From NCBI RefSeq assembly GCF_040729435.1, contig NZ_CP160398.1:3534001-3598000 (forward strand): a stretch of 64,000 nt of DNA, read 5' to 3'. How positions within the stretch are numbered: the first letter of the stretch is position 1; every line of letters starts with the position of its first letter. Positions 20,091 to 26,852 of the stretch are shown here, one piece after another. The DNA comes from Pseudomonas sp. HOU2. GTDB taxonomy: Bacteria; Pseudomonadota; Gammaproteobacteria; Pseudomonadales; Pseudomonadaceae. The position numbers and the translations under genes are program-made. A model generated the notes under the pieces. That model did no database searches, was not told the origin of the DNA, and saw only the letters and a program-made list of their open reading frames with translations.

Positions 20091-20417
20091 ATGTCGAGCA
20101 TTAATGGCAATTATGTAAACGCTAACGCTGGCGCCAAACTGACGATTACCGATGGCAACGACTCCAACGGCACCTTCAGCGGCAAGTTCAGTCAGAACGG
20201 CGTAAACTACGACATCGCTTACGGGCATTACCATTTCCAGAACAGCACCGGGCAGCCTACGATCATCACCTTCGCGGCTCTGAATGACGGCACCGGTTAT
20301 CAGTCCTGGACGCTGTTCTCGCCGGATCACAACTACTCAAAAGTTCGTGCGGTGGGTTCGCGAACCAACTTTGATGGTGATGTTGTTGGCCTGGCTGGAG
20401 AGTTTGTTAAACAGTAA
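20091..20417 (+). CDS. Small beta-rich protein, avidin-like pattern, paralogue 1 of 3
   Basis: 108 residues, no signal peptide, no membrane segment. Start ATG follows AAAGGA. The sequence alternates short polar turns and beta strands: AGAKLTITDGNDSNGTFSGKF, NYDIAYGHYHF, PTIITFAALN, GYQSWTLFSPDHNYSKVRAVGS and a last strand LAGEFVK. This is reminiscent of the avidin/streptavidin barrel: GxYxN start, DGxxNGTFSGxF turn, a QSW-LFSP strand comparable to the strand carrying Trp108 of streptavidin. The tryptophans comparable to streptavidin 79 and 92 are missing, so biotin binding is doubtful. Two paralogues follow at 20580 and 20957. A perfect AGGAGG at 20035-20040 lies 50 bases upstream ahead of a 24-codon TTG frame that overlaps this start. 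Function unknown; expression near sulfur genes is inferred only from position. Confidence 0.75.
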   Translation: MSSINGNYVNANAGAKLTITDGNDSNGTFSGKFSQNGVNYDIAYGHYHFQNSTGQPTIITFAALNDGTGYQSWTLFSPDHNYSKVRAVGSRTNFDGDVVGLAGEFVKQ

Positions 20418-20428
20418 TTTTGTGTGAC

Positions 20429-20466
20429 AAAAAAGCCGTTATGCTATTGAGCCTGGCGGCTTTTTT
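20429..20466 (+). terminator. Rho-independent terminator after small protein 1
   Basis: AAAAAAGCCG (20429-20438) pairs with CGGCTTTTTT (20457-20466), giving a GC-core stem followed by a T run; separates paralogue 1 from paralogues 2 and 3. Confidence 0.75.
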
Positions 20467-20579
20467 CTTACATGAAATAAGTCATTTTCATGTTGTTTGT
20501 GCTTCCTGTGGATGACAGCGCTTGCTGGTGTTTGATTCTAAGCTCGCGGTGGAATTAATCATTCGATCAGGACGCTTAC

Positions 20580-20903
20580 ATGCAAAACGCACTTTATTCC
20601 AACACACTCGACGGCCCTTCTCTGACCATTGTCGATTCCGATGACCGCACCGGGGTCTTCGGCGGCACGTTGCATCACCAAGGCATCAACTACGGCATCG
20701 TCAGTGGCCGTTACGCCAGCCTCAACGGCTACCAGCCGCCAACCGTGGTCACGCTGATTGCCAATAACCAGGATCACGGTTATTTCGCCCTGACCCTGTT
20801 CTCGCCAAGTCGCGGCACTCATGAACTGCAGGGGCACTGCGTGCGCGTTACCTATGACGGCGTGGTCAGCAGCCTGCCGGGCGACTTCGTTCGCCATGCA
20901 TGA
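20580..20903 (+). CDS. Small beta-rich protein, avidin-like pattern, paralogue 2 of 3
   Basis: 107 residues with a CAGGA ribosome site. Aligns along its length with its neighbours: PSLTIVDSDDRTGVFGGTL, GINYGIVSGRYASL, PPTVVTLIANNQDHGYFALTLFSP, then a final strand LPGDFVRHA. It differs from paralogues 1 and 3 in lacking the tryptophan in the (S/A)W(T/V)(L/M)FSP strand (here FALTLFSP) and in its N-terminus (no INGxY start), so it has probably diverged in ligand. No signal peptide. A terminator upstream gives it its own transcript or one shared with paralogue 3. Confidence 0.72.
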   Translation: MQNALYSNTLDGPSLTIVDSDDRTGVFGGTLHHQGINYGIVSGRYASLNGYQPPTVVTLIANNQDHGYFALTLFSPSRGTHELQGHCVRVTYDGVVSSLPGDFVRHA

Positions 20904-20956
20904 GGCGCAGCCAGCGCCGGATTTTTCTCACAAAACATCAAGCAAGGATGCTGCAC

Positions 20957-21292
20957 ATGTCCACGATCAACGGCGTTTATCGTCATGAACCTTCAGATAC
21001 AACCTTGACCCTCGTCGAGGGCGATGACCGCACCGGCAGTTTCACCGGCACGTTGTCCGAGTCCGGCACCGATTATCCGATCGCATTTGGCAATTTTCAC
21101 TTCAGGCATGGTTTTTCAACAGGCCCGGTCGCCATCTCTTTCAATACGCTGACGGCAGATGGCACGGCGCAAGCCTGGGTGATGTTCTCACCCGATCAGG
21201 CTTACACACGCTTGCGGGCACTGGGCAGCGCTGCCGATCTGAGCGGCGATGTCGCGCTGACAGGCCTTGAATTCATCCGACAAAAACCCTGA
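20957..21292 (+). CDS. Small beta-rich protein, avidin-like pattern, paralogue 3 of 3
   Basis: 111 residues from ATG 20957, chosen because MSTINGVY matches the start of paralogue 1 (MSSINGNY) and AAGGA stands 8 bases before it; an earlier in-frame ATG at 20900 would add 19 residues overlapping paralogue 2. Shared segments: TTLTLVEGDDRTGSFTGTL, TDYPIAFGNFHF, AQAWVMFSPDQAYTRLRALGS and GDVALTGLEFIRQ. Closer to paralogue 1 than to 2. Cytoplasmic, unknown function; duplication in place is clear. Confidence 0.74.
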   Translation: MSTINGVYRHEPSDTTLTLVEGDDRTGSFTGTLSESGTDYPIAFGNFHFRHGFSTGPVAISFNTLTADGTAQAWVMFSPDQAYTRLRALGSAADLSGDVALTGLEFIRQKP

Positions 21293-21315
21293 AAAAGCCC
21301 GGATTGAAGGCTTTT
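21292..21315 (+). terminator. Terminator-like stem after small protein 3
   Basis: AAAAAGCC (21292-21299) pairs with GGCTTTT (21309-21315) around a 9-base loop, immediately after the stop codon. Confidence 0.6.
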
Positions 21316-21566
21316 CGCATGCCTTCGCCGAATATTTTTCATGCTTGAAAAGCATTGTAAATTTTGACCTCGGCGCCAGCCCTTGCAGGGCGTGGCTTCG
21401 GACAGATCATCAAAAATTTTTATTCATAAAAAATCTAAGCACATCGATAAAAGTTACTTTCGGAGATAAGCCATTACTCCAATGATTCACCCAACGACCG
21501 GTCGCCCGGGGGATGTTTGCGGCGACCCGTCGGGTACTTCGCAAAGAGACCGCAGGGAGTGAATCA
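21316..21566 (+). promoter_or_regulatory. AT-rich leader of tonB-exbBD
   Basis: No gene-like frame. Holds an AT stretch (21413-21450) with AAAAAATCTAAGCAC and a GGAGATAAGC box at about 21463 that is also present upstream of atsR (about 9787). I saw no Fur-type GATAATGATAATCATTATC sequence. GGGAG at about 21556 is the ribosome site for tonB. Confidence 0.4.
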
Positions 21567-22382
21567 ATGGGCAATGTCCAGACCGCCGCCAGTGCACAGG
21601 AGGTGCTGTGGCGCCAGGCACCGAGTGGCGAATTGGTCGATCTCGGCCGGCCCCATCGTGTGCCGCTGGGGCAGCTGCGGTTGCAGCGTGTGCCCAAGGG
21701 CATTCTGAGCCGCCGTGAAACCATTCTGCTCGGTGTGCTGGCGCTGCTGGTGCACGGCGCGGTGATCTACTGGATCAACCAGCATCCGACGCCGGCATTG
21801 CCGATCGTGCCGCCGGAAATTCCACCGATGACCATCGAGTTTTCGCGGCCGGCGCCACCCGCGCCACTAGTGGTCGAACCGCCGCCACCGGCACCGGTCG
21901 TTGAGCCACCGCCGCCGGTTGAAGACGAGTTGGCGGTGAAGCCGCCGCCACCCAAACCGATTCCCAAGCCCAAGCCGAAACCGGTGGCCAAACCGGTGCC
22001 GAAACCGGCACCCAAAGCCGTTGAACAACCACCTGCGCCGCCGCAACCGGCAGCCCCAGTCGCAGCGCCAGCGCCACCTGCACCACCGGCTCCGGCTCCG
22101 GTAACGCCGGCCTCGGCCAACGCCGCGTATTTGAAGAATCCGGCGCCGGAATATCCATCGCTGGCCCAGCGTCGCGGCTGGGAAGGCACGGTGATGCTAA
22201 GGGTGCACGTATTGGCCAATGGCAAGCCCGGTGAAATTCAGATTCAGAAAAGCAGTGGTCGGCAGCAACTCGACGATGCAGCACTCAATGCCGTCAAGCA
22301 GTGGAGCTTCGTGCCGGCCAAGCAGGGTGATGTCGCCCAGGACGGCTGGGTCAGCGTGCCCATCGATTTCAAGATTCATTAA
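21567..22382 (+). CDS. tonB: TonB energy-transducing protein
   Basis: 271 residues. Start at 21567 has GGGAG 8 bases upstream; an in-frame ATG at 21513 would add 18 residues without a ribosome site. A cytoplasmic N-terminus of about 50 residues, one membrane helix (ILLGVLALLVHGAVIYWI), a long Pro/Lys/Ala-rich periplasm-spanning linker (EPPPPAPVVEPPPPVEDE; KPIPKPKPKPVAKPVPKP), and a C-terminal TonB domain (NPAPEYPSLAQRRGWEGTVMLRVHVLANGKPGEIQIQKSSGRQQLDDAALNAVKQWSFVP). The extended N-terminus is a Pseudomonas habit. With exbB and exbD it forms the proton-driven motor for outer-membrane receptors, probably those at 16174 and 55343. Confidence 0.92.
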   Translation: MGNVQTAASAQEVLWRQAPSGELVDLGRPHRVPLGQLRLQRVPKGILSRRETILLGVLALLVHGAVIYWINQHPTPALPIVPPEIPPMTIEFSRPAPPAPLVVEPPPPAPVVEPPPPVEDELAVKPPPPKPIPKPKPKPVAKPVPKPAPKAVEQPPAPPQPAAPVAAPAPPAPPAPAPVTPASANAAYLKNPAPEYPSLAQRRGWEGTVMLRVHVLANGKPGEIQIQKSSGRQQLDDAALNAVKQWSFVPAKQGDVAQDGWVSVPIDFKIH

Positions 22383-22426
22383 ACCGAAACCTATTCGCGC
22401 TAAATGTTTACACGAGGGAACACATC

Positions 22427-23152
22427 ATGACGTTACTGGCCTCTCCACTGGAATCCATCGAAAGTGCGGTGATCTGGCTGCTGGTGGTTTTTTCCGTTGC
22501 CACCTGGGGACTGGCGCTGCTCAAGGCTGTGCAGTTCGGTCGTCTGAAGGCGCAGGATCGCAAGTTTCATAAACGTTTCTGGGCGGCGTCGAGTCTGGAT
22601 TCAGCCGCGGAATTGAGTGAAACCCAGCCCGGCGCTGCCGCCCGGGTAGCACAGGCCGGTTACGCGGCGATCCAGGTGGGTGAGGCGCCGCAGGCCAATG
22701 ACCTGAGCCAGGCGATCAACCATCAGGATCGATTGGAGCGTGCCTTGCGTCAGCAGATCGTTCGCGAACGCCGTTCGCTGGAAACCGGTCTGGCAGTGGT
22801 TGCGAGTATTGGCAGCACCTCGCCGTTCATTGGCCTGTTCGGCACGGTGTGGGGAATCATGGAAGCGCTCAAAGGCATCAGCGCGGCAGGCTCGGCGAGC
22901 CTGGAAACAGTCGCCGGTCCGATTGGCGCGGCACTGGTCGCCACCGGTGTGGGGATCGCCGTCGCGGTGCCGGCGGTGCTGGTTTACAACTACTTTTTGC
23001 GTCGTCTGAAACTGACGGCGGCGGACCTGGATGACTTCGCCCACGACTTCTACAGCCTGGCGCAAAAGAGCTCGTTCCGCGTGCTGATCCATCCGACGGC
23101 GCACAAGGTCGCAGCACCGGGCAACGCGGCAAAAGTGAAGGAGGCGTCCTGA
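22427..23152 (+). CDS. exbB: TonB-system proton channel protein ExbB
   Basis: 241 residues of the MotA/TolQ/ExbB family. Three membrane segments: AVIWLLVVFSVATWGLALLK, VVASIGSTSPFIGLFGTVWGIMEALKGI and IGAALVATGVGIAVAVPAVLVYNYFL. The family signature GLFGTVWGIM and the ATGVGIAVAVPA helix are intact. Starts 44 bases after tonB and ends one base before exbD, so the three form one operon. Confidence 0.94.
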   Translation: MTLLASPLESIESAVIWLLVVFSVATWGLALLKAVQFGRLKAQDRKFHKRFWAASSLDSAAELSETQPGAAARVAQAGYAAIQVGEAPQANDLSQAINHQDRLERALRQQIVRERRSLETGLAVVASIGSTSPFIGLFGTVWGIMEALKGISAAGSASLETVAGPIGAALVATGVGIAVAVPAVLVYNYFLRRLKLTAADLDDFAHDFYSLAQKSSFRVLIHPTAHKVAAPGNAAKVKEAS

Positions 23153-23153
23153 T

Positions 23154-23555
23154 ATGGCCTTCTCCACGCAAGACAGCGACGAGGTGCTGAGCGAGATCAA
23201 CGTGACGCCGCTGGTGGACGTGATGCTGGTGCTGCTGGTGGTGTTTATCGTCACCGCGCCGCTGCTGACCAACGCGATCCCGATCAACCTGCCGAAGACC
23301 GAAGCGGTAGCACCGGTCGAGCAGAAAGATCCGCTGGTGGTGAGCATCGACGGCACCGGCAAACTGTTTATCAACAAGGATGAAATCCAGCCGGACTTGC
23401 TGGAATTCAACCTCAAGTCGGCCAAGGCCAAGGACCCGGAAGTGCGCGTGCAATTGCAGGCCGACGACGGGGTGAACTACGGCGAGGTGGCGCGGGCCAT
23501 GGCTTCGATCGAGCGGGCGGGGATTACCAAGTTGTCGGTGATCACTGCGCGGTAA
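23154..23555 (+). CDS. exbD: TonB-system protein ExbD
   Basis: 133 residues. One membrane helix with the key proton-carrying aspartate (INVTPLVDVMLVLLVVFIVTAPLL) and a periplasmic domain (INLPKTEAVAPVEQKDPLVVSIDGTGKLFINKDEI). Standard length. Last gene of tonB-exbB-exbD, followed by a good terminator. Confidence 0.94.
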   Translation: MAFSTQDSDEVLSEINVTPLVDVMLVLLVVFIVTAPLLTNAIPINLPKTEAVAPVEQKDPLVVSIDGTGKLFINKDEIQPDLLEFNLKSAKAKDPEVRVQLQADDGVNYGEVARAMASIERAGITKLSVITAR

Positions 23556-23574
23556 CAGGATTTACGTTTTTCCA

Positions 23575-23610
23575 GGGCCGTCTCCTTGGCAGGGTGCGGC
23601 CCTTTTTTTT
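23575..23610 (+). terminator. Rho-independent terminator after exbD
   Basis: GGGCCG (23575-23580) pairs with CGGCCC (23597-23602), followed by eight T. Confidence 0.8.
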
Positions 23611-23630
23611 ATCCCGCAAAAACTACCCCC

Positions 23631-23714
23631 TGTAGGAGCTGCCGAAGGCTGCGATCTTTTGATTTTGATTTTAAGAACAAGAGCAAAAGATCGCAGCCTT
23701 CGGCAGCTCCTACA
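23631..23714. repeat. Intergenic REP-type inverted pair (family B)
   Basis: TGTAGGAGCTGCCGAAGGCT and its inverted partner around a 30-base AT-rich centre, just after the exbD terminator. Confidence 0.85.
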
Positions 23715-23748
23715 CAAAGCCAATCATATTTCTTTTGGGTCTTAATAA

Positions 23749-23776
23749 ATAGCTTCTTATTCCTTAACGAATATAA
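23749..23776 (+). promoter_or_regulatory. AATAGCTTCTTATTCC box before hydrolase/SfnR-like operon
   Basis: TTCTTATTCC with TTAACGAATATAAA following. The left part AATAGC(C)TTCTTATTCCTT is repeated at 26955-26973 before the amino-acid ABC operon, and TCTTATTCC...AACGAA at 12098 before atsK. TTATTC...GAATAT makes it partly symmetric. It lies about 70 bases before the hydrolase start, as expected for an activator site or promoter. Confidence 0.45.
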
Positions 23777-23828
23777 ATCCCGTACCTATACTCGATCAGG
23801 AACAGACACGACGCAGGAGAGCTCCCCC

Positions 23829-24410
23829 ATGCGCAACGAATCAATCCGCTATCTGATTGTGCCGGGCTGGCAAGGATCGCCAGAAGATCATTGGCAAACC
23901 CACTGGCAAAACAGCCTGCCCAACAGCGCCCGGGTGGAGCAGGCCGACTGGCTGACGCCGCGCCGTGAAGACTGGGTCGCGGCGCTGGCCGAGGCGATTG
24001 CTGTCGACAGCACGCCAGTGATCCTGATTGCTCACAGCCTGGGTTGCATCACCGTTGCGCATTGGGCTGCCACCGCGCCCGTGCAGTACCTGCGTCAGGT
24101 GCGCGGCGCGTTGCTGGTCGCACCTGCCGATGTCGAGCGTCCGGCCTGCGCGCCGGCACTGCGCAATTTCGCGCCGATCCCGACCGACCTGCTGCCGTTC
24201 CCGAGCCAGGTGGTCAGTTCCGACAACGACGCCGCCGTCAGCGCCCCGCGCGCCCTGGAGCTGGCGCGCAACTGGGGCGCCGAAGCGGGAATTCTTGCCG
24301 GAGCCGGGCACATCAACGTCAAGTCCGGGCATCAGCGCTGGGAGCAGGGTTTCGCTTATCTGTATCGCCTGCAGAACCGCATGGAACACCACGCCCGGCG
24401 TCGCGCTTGA
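23829..24410 (+). CDS. RBBP9/YdeN-type alpha/beta serine hydrolase
   Basis: 193 residues. Start at 23829 with AGGAGAG upstream; longer readings run into the repeat. The fold's small size and motifs match the RBBP9/YdeN family: IVPGWQGSPEDHWQTHW near the N-terminus, nucleophile Ser70 in LIAHSLGC, Asp in SSDNDAAVS and catalytic His in GAGHINVKSG. Substrates of this family are mostly unknown small esters. It begins a two-gene operon with the SfnR-like activator 57 bases later, and shares the TCTTATTCC upstream box with sulfur genes, so a role in releasing sulfur compounds is possible but unproven. Confidence 0.82.
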   Translation: MRNESIRYLIVPGWQGSPEDHWQTHWQNSLPNSARVEQADWLTPRREDWVAALAEAIAVDSTPVILIAHSLGCITVAHWAATAPVQYLRQVRGALLVAPADVERPACAPALRNFAPIPTDLLPFPSQVVSSDNDAAVSAPRALELARNWGAEAGILAGAGHINVKSGHQRWEQGFAYLYRLQNRMEHHARRRA

Positions 24411-24466
24411 ACCTTTTTCTTTTCTGAACGCCCCCGTCTGCCGGCGGTTGTGGGCGGGAGTCTGCC

Positions 24467-25387
24467 ATGAGTTTCGAAACGTTCGGTCAGCCGTTGCTGA
24501 CCTTTCCCGATGCGGAAAAAAGTCCCCTGAGCATTCGCGCCAAGGCGCTGGTGTTCGTCGATCCCCGTTCCCGCCAGTTGCGCGAGGAACTGGAGCACCT
24601 GGCACCGCGTTCGATCTCGGTGTTGATCCGCGGCGAGACCGGCACCGGTAAAGAATTGCTCGCGCGCCACATTCACCGAGCCAGTGACCGCAGCGGTCTG
24701 TTCGTCTCGGTCAATTGCGGCGCGATCAGCCCTACCTACGCCGATGCCGAGCTGTTCGGTTATGCCGCCGGCAGTTACACCGGTTCGGCGAGCAGTCGTG
24801 CCGGCTGGTTCGGTTCGGCCAATGGCGGCACTTTGTATCTCGACGAAATCGGCGATCTGCCGTTGCCGATCCAGATCAAACTGCTCGCCGCCCTGGAAAA
24901 CCACGAAGTCACCCGCGTCGGCGCGCATCAGCCAAGCCCGGTGGATGTGCGGCTGGTGGCGGCGACCAGCATCGACCTGGCGCAAGCGGTGGACGCGGGG
25001 AAGTTTCACGAACGGCTCTATCATTACCTCAGCGAAGGGCAGCTGGAACTGCCGGCGCTGCGCGAGCGGATCGGCGACATCCTGTCGCTGGCGGAATATT
25101 TTCTCGGCATCTACAGCCAGCGCCTCGACCTGCCGGTGCCGTTGATCAGCGAAGCGGCGCAACACCTTCTGGAGCGCCACAGCTGGCCGGGCAACACCCG
25201 TGAGCTGGAAAACGTCATTCACTTCGCGCTGCTGGTCAGCACCGGCGACGAAATCCTCCCGGAACACCTGAACCTGCCTCCGACACTGGTGCAGATCGAA
25301 AGCCAGATTAAACACATCCTGGAAAATGGCACCGCCACCGATCAGCAGGCGCTAAAGCAGCTACTAAAAAACGCAGGCCTCGTGTAG
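24467..25387 (+). CDS. Sigma54-dependent activator, SfnR-like, without N-terminal sensor or clear HTH
   Basis: 306 residues made almost only of the AAA+ sigma54-interaction domain: Walker A GETGTGKE at 56-63, Walker B GGTLYLDEIGDLP, the arginine-finger region PALRERIGDILSLAEYFL and HSWPGNTRELENVIHFALL. The sigma54-contact loop, usually GAFTGA, reads GSYTGS at 102-107. After residue 270 there is only a short tail (QIESQIKHILENGTATDQQALKQLLKNAGLV) in which I cannot find the Fis-type helix-turn-helix that such activators use to bind DNA. SfnR, which activates dimethyl-sulfone and other organosulfur genes in P. putida, is likewise free of an N-terminal receiver domain, hence the assignment. It may work with a partner activator or from solution. 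Downstream of the hydrolase in one operon; closed by a family-B repeat. Confidence 0.72.
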   Translation: MSFETFGQPLLTFPDAEKSPLSIRAKALVFVDPRSRQLREELEHLAPRSISVLIRGETGTGKELLARHIHRASDRSGLFVSVNCGAISPTYADAELFGYAAGSYTGSASSRAGWFGSANGGTLYLDEIGDLPLPIQIKLLAALENHEVTRVGAHQPSPVDVRLVAATSIDLAQAVDAGKFHERLYHYLSEGQLELPALRERIGDILSLAEYFLGIYSQRLDLPVPLISEAAQHLLERHSWPGNTRELENVIHFALLVSTGDEILPEHLNLPPTLVQIESQIKHILENGTATDQQALKQLLKNAGLV

Positions 25388-25480
25388 GAGCTGCCGCAGG
25401 CTGCGATCTTTTGATCTTGCTTCCAGACACATTCAACCCGTTGAAAATTAAAAGATCGCAGCCTGCGGCAGCGCCTGCAC
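25383..25480. repeat. Intergenic REP-type inverted pair (family B)
   Basis: TGTAGGAGCTGCCGCAGGCT and inverse, overlapping the stop codon of the SfnR-like gene by a few bases; the second arm has one mismatch (GCGCCTGCAC). Confidence 0.82.
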
Positions 25481-25530
25481 GTCTATCTCGCGTGTATGAA
25501 CAAAATGGAATATCAACGTGAATAAACGTT

Positions 25531-25564
25531 ATTGTCCGGGAATAAAAAATCCCGGTATTGTCCG
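25531..25564. promoter_or_regulatory. Hairpin with flanking direct repeats upstream of metQ-like gene
   Basis: CCGGGA (25536-25541) and TCCCGG (25550-25555) form a 6-bp dyad, and ATTGTCCG occurs on both sides (25531-25538, 25557-25564). It lies about 90 bases before the start. A regulator site or a stem in the leader are both possible. Confidence 0.35.
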
Positions 25565-25648
25565 CTTCACGCCAGAGATAGCACTTCACTGGCACTCGTA
25601 TTAATAGCCGTCGCCATTCGCGACCGTGATTCTCGATAAGGACACTGC

Positions 25649-26446
25649 ATGAAAAAGGTTCTGTTGTTTACCGCATTGGCGGCTGCTCTGACTGCTTCCC
25701 TGGCCCAGGCCGGCGAGAAGCTGGTGGTGGCGGCGACTCCGGTACCGCACGCGGAAATTCTTGAGCTGATCAAACCGACCCTGGCCAAAGAGGGCGTGGA
25801 TCTGGAAATCAAGGTCTTCACCGATTACGTGCAGCCGAACGTGCAAGTGGGCGAGAGGCGCCTGGATGCCAACTACTTCCAGACCAAACCTTACCTGGAC
25901 AGCTTCAACGCCGGTAAATACAAGGACGACAAGGCCAAGTACCTGGTGACCGTGCAAGGCGTGCACGTTGAACCGTTCGGTGGCTACTCGAGCAAGTACA
26001 AGAAACTGGCTGATCTGCCGGACGGCGCGACCATCGCCATTCCGAACGAAGGCAGCAACAGCGGTCGCGCACTGATCCTGCTGCAGAAGGCGGGCCTGAT
26101 CGAACTGAAAGATCCGAAAAACGCCCTGGCGACCCCGAAAGACATCGCCAAGAACCCGCACAACTTCAAGTTCAAGGAACTGGAATCGGCCCTGCTGCCA
26201 CGCGTTCTGAAAGAAGTTGATCTGGACATGATCAACACCAACTACGCGCTGGAAGCCAAGCTGAACCCGACCAAGGATGCGCTGGTGATCGAAGGTGCCG
26301 ATTCGCCTTACGTGAACTTCCTGGTGGCGCGTGAGGACAACAAGAACAGCGACGCCATCCAGAAACTGGCCAAAGCCCTGACCAGCCCGGAAGTCAAAGC
26401 GTTCATCGAGAAGAAGTACAACGGCGCGGTATTGCCGGCGTTCTGA
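25649..26446 (+). CDS. Stand-alone MetQ/NlpA-family substrate-binding protein
   Basis: 265 residues: signal peptide MKKVLLFTALAAALTASLAQA followed by the MetQ core (VVAATPVPHAEILELIKPTLAKEGVDLEIKVFTDYVQPNVQVGERRLDANYFQTKPYLDSFN). The cleavage site has no cysteine, so it is free in the periplasm and not a lipoprotein as in E. coli. MetQ proteins bind D/L-methionine or related thioethers for a MetNI transporter. No metN or metI adjoins it; the full metQNI set at 37751-40318 could serve it. A strong terminator follows. Nearness to the SfnR-like gene suggests methionine-derived sulfur compounds. Confidence 0.87.
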   Translation: MKKVLLFTALAAALTASLAQAGEKLVVAATPVPHAEILELIKPTLAKEGVDLEIKVFTDYVQPNVQVGERRLDANYFQTKPYLDSFNAGKYKDDKAKYLVTVQGVHVEPFGGYSSKYKKLADLPDGATIAIPNEGSNSGRALILLQKAGLIELKDPKNALATPKDIAKNPHNFKFKELESALLPRVLKEVDLDMINTNYALEAKLNPTKDALVIEGADSPYVNFLVAREDNKNSDAIQKLAKALTSPEVKAFIEKKYNGAVLPAF

Positions 26447-26477
26447 TCCGACGCGTGAACCACCCCTTCAAGGTATG

Positions 26478-26517
26478 AAAACGCCGATGGCCAGTGATGG
26501 TCATTGGCGTTTTTTTT
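26478..26517 (+). terminator. Rho-independent terminator after metQ-like gene
   Basis: AAAACGCC...ATGGCCA pairs with TGGTCAT...GGCGTTTT and runs into eight T; a long stem 30 bases past the stop codon. Confidence 0.85.
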
Positions 26518-26544
26518 GTGCTCGATTGGTGGGATCGACATGCC

Positions 26545-26647
26545 TGTGGCGAGGGAGCTTGCTCCCGCTGGAGGCCGAAGGGCTCCCAATGGCGTGCCCG
26601 GTTTACGACTGCTGCGCAGTCGAGCGGGAGCAAGCTCCCTCGCCACA
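26545..26647. repeat. Intergenic inverted repeat (family C)
   Basis: TGTGGCGAGGGAGCTTGCTC and its reverse complement 60 bases apart, with inner GACTGCTGCGCAGTC palindrome. Same family at 31451, 44521 (decayed), 48339 and 50609. Confidence 0.85.
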
Positions 26648-26669
26648 AGATCTAAAGCCAGAAGCAAAA

Positions 26670-26736
26670 GATCGCAGCCTGCGGCAGCTCCTGCAGGGGA
26701 ATGCAATTTCCTGTAGGAGCTGCCGCAGGCTGCGAT
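26670..26736. repeat. Intergenic REP-type inverted pair (family B)
   Basis: GATCGCAGCCTGCGGCAGCT and inverse, back to back with the preceding family-C element; two unrelated repeat families are stacked in this gap. Confidence 0.85.
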
Positions 26737-26759
26737 CTTTTGATTTTGATGTGTATAGC

Positions 26760-26852
26760 TCAGGCCACCTGAGCCTTCAACGCCCGGCGCAACGCCACGA
26801 GCAATTTCACGATGTCCTGCGGATCCAGTCGCTGCGGCACTTTTACGTCCAT
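26760..26852 (-). CDS. Candidate 30-residue small protein
   Basis: ATG at 26852 preceded by AAGGAAG at the right distance; reads MDVKVPQRLDPQDIVKLLVA then LRRALKAQVA and stops at 26760. The predicted product is a basic amphipathic helix. Just upstream, 26871-26895, is a hairpin (TTTGGCC ... GGCCAAA). It is divergent from the amino-acid ABC operon. No family is recognised; the strong ribosome site and codon use are the only support. Confidence 0.4.
   Translation of the reverse strand: MDVKVPQRLDPQDIVKLLVALRRALKAQVA

Noticed and set aside
21267..21485. 72-codon frame after small protein 3
   Set aside because: Overlaps the end of the previous gene and the terminator, no ribosome site, AT-rich tail; unlikely to be coding.
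21316..21566. Fur box before tonB-exbBD
   Set aside because: No 19-bp GATAATGATAATCATTATC-like sequence is visible in the AT-rich leader.
21767..22284. Gly/Pro-rich frames opposite tonB
   Set aside because: They mirror the proline-rich TonB linker; repetitive composition explains the openness.
26545..26736. Possible CRISPR or small RNA from closely spaced repeats
   Set aside because: Only inverted pairs of REP-type families, no regular spacer-repeat pattern and no cas genes.
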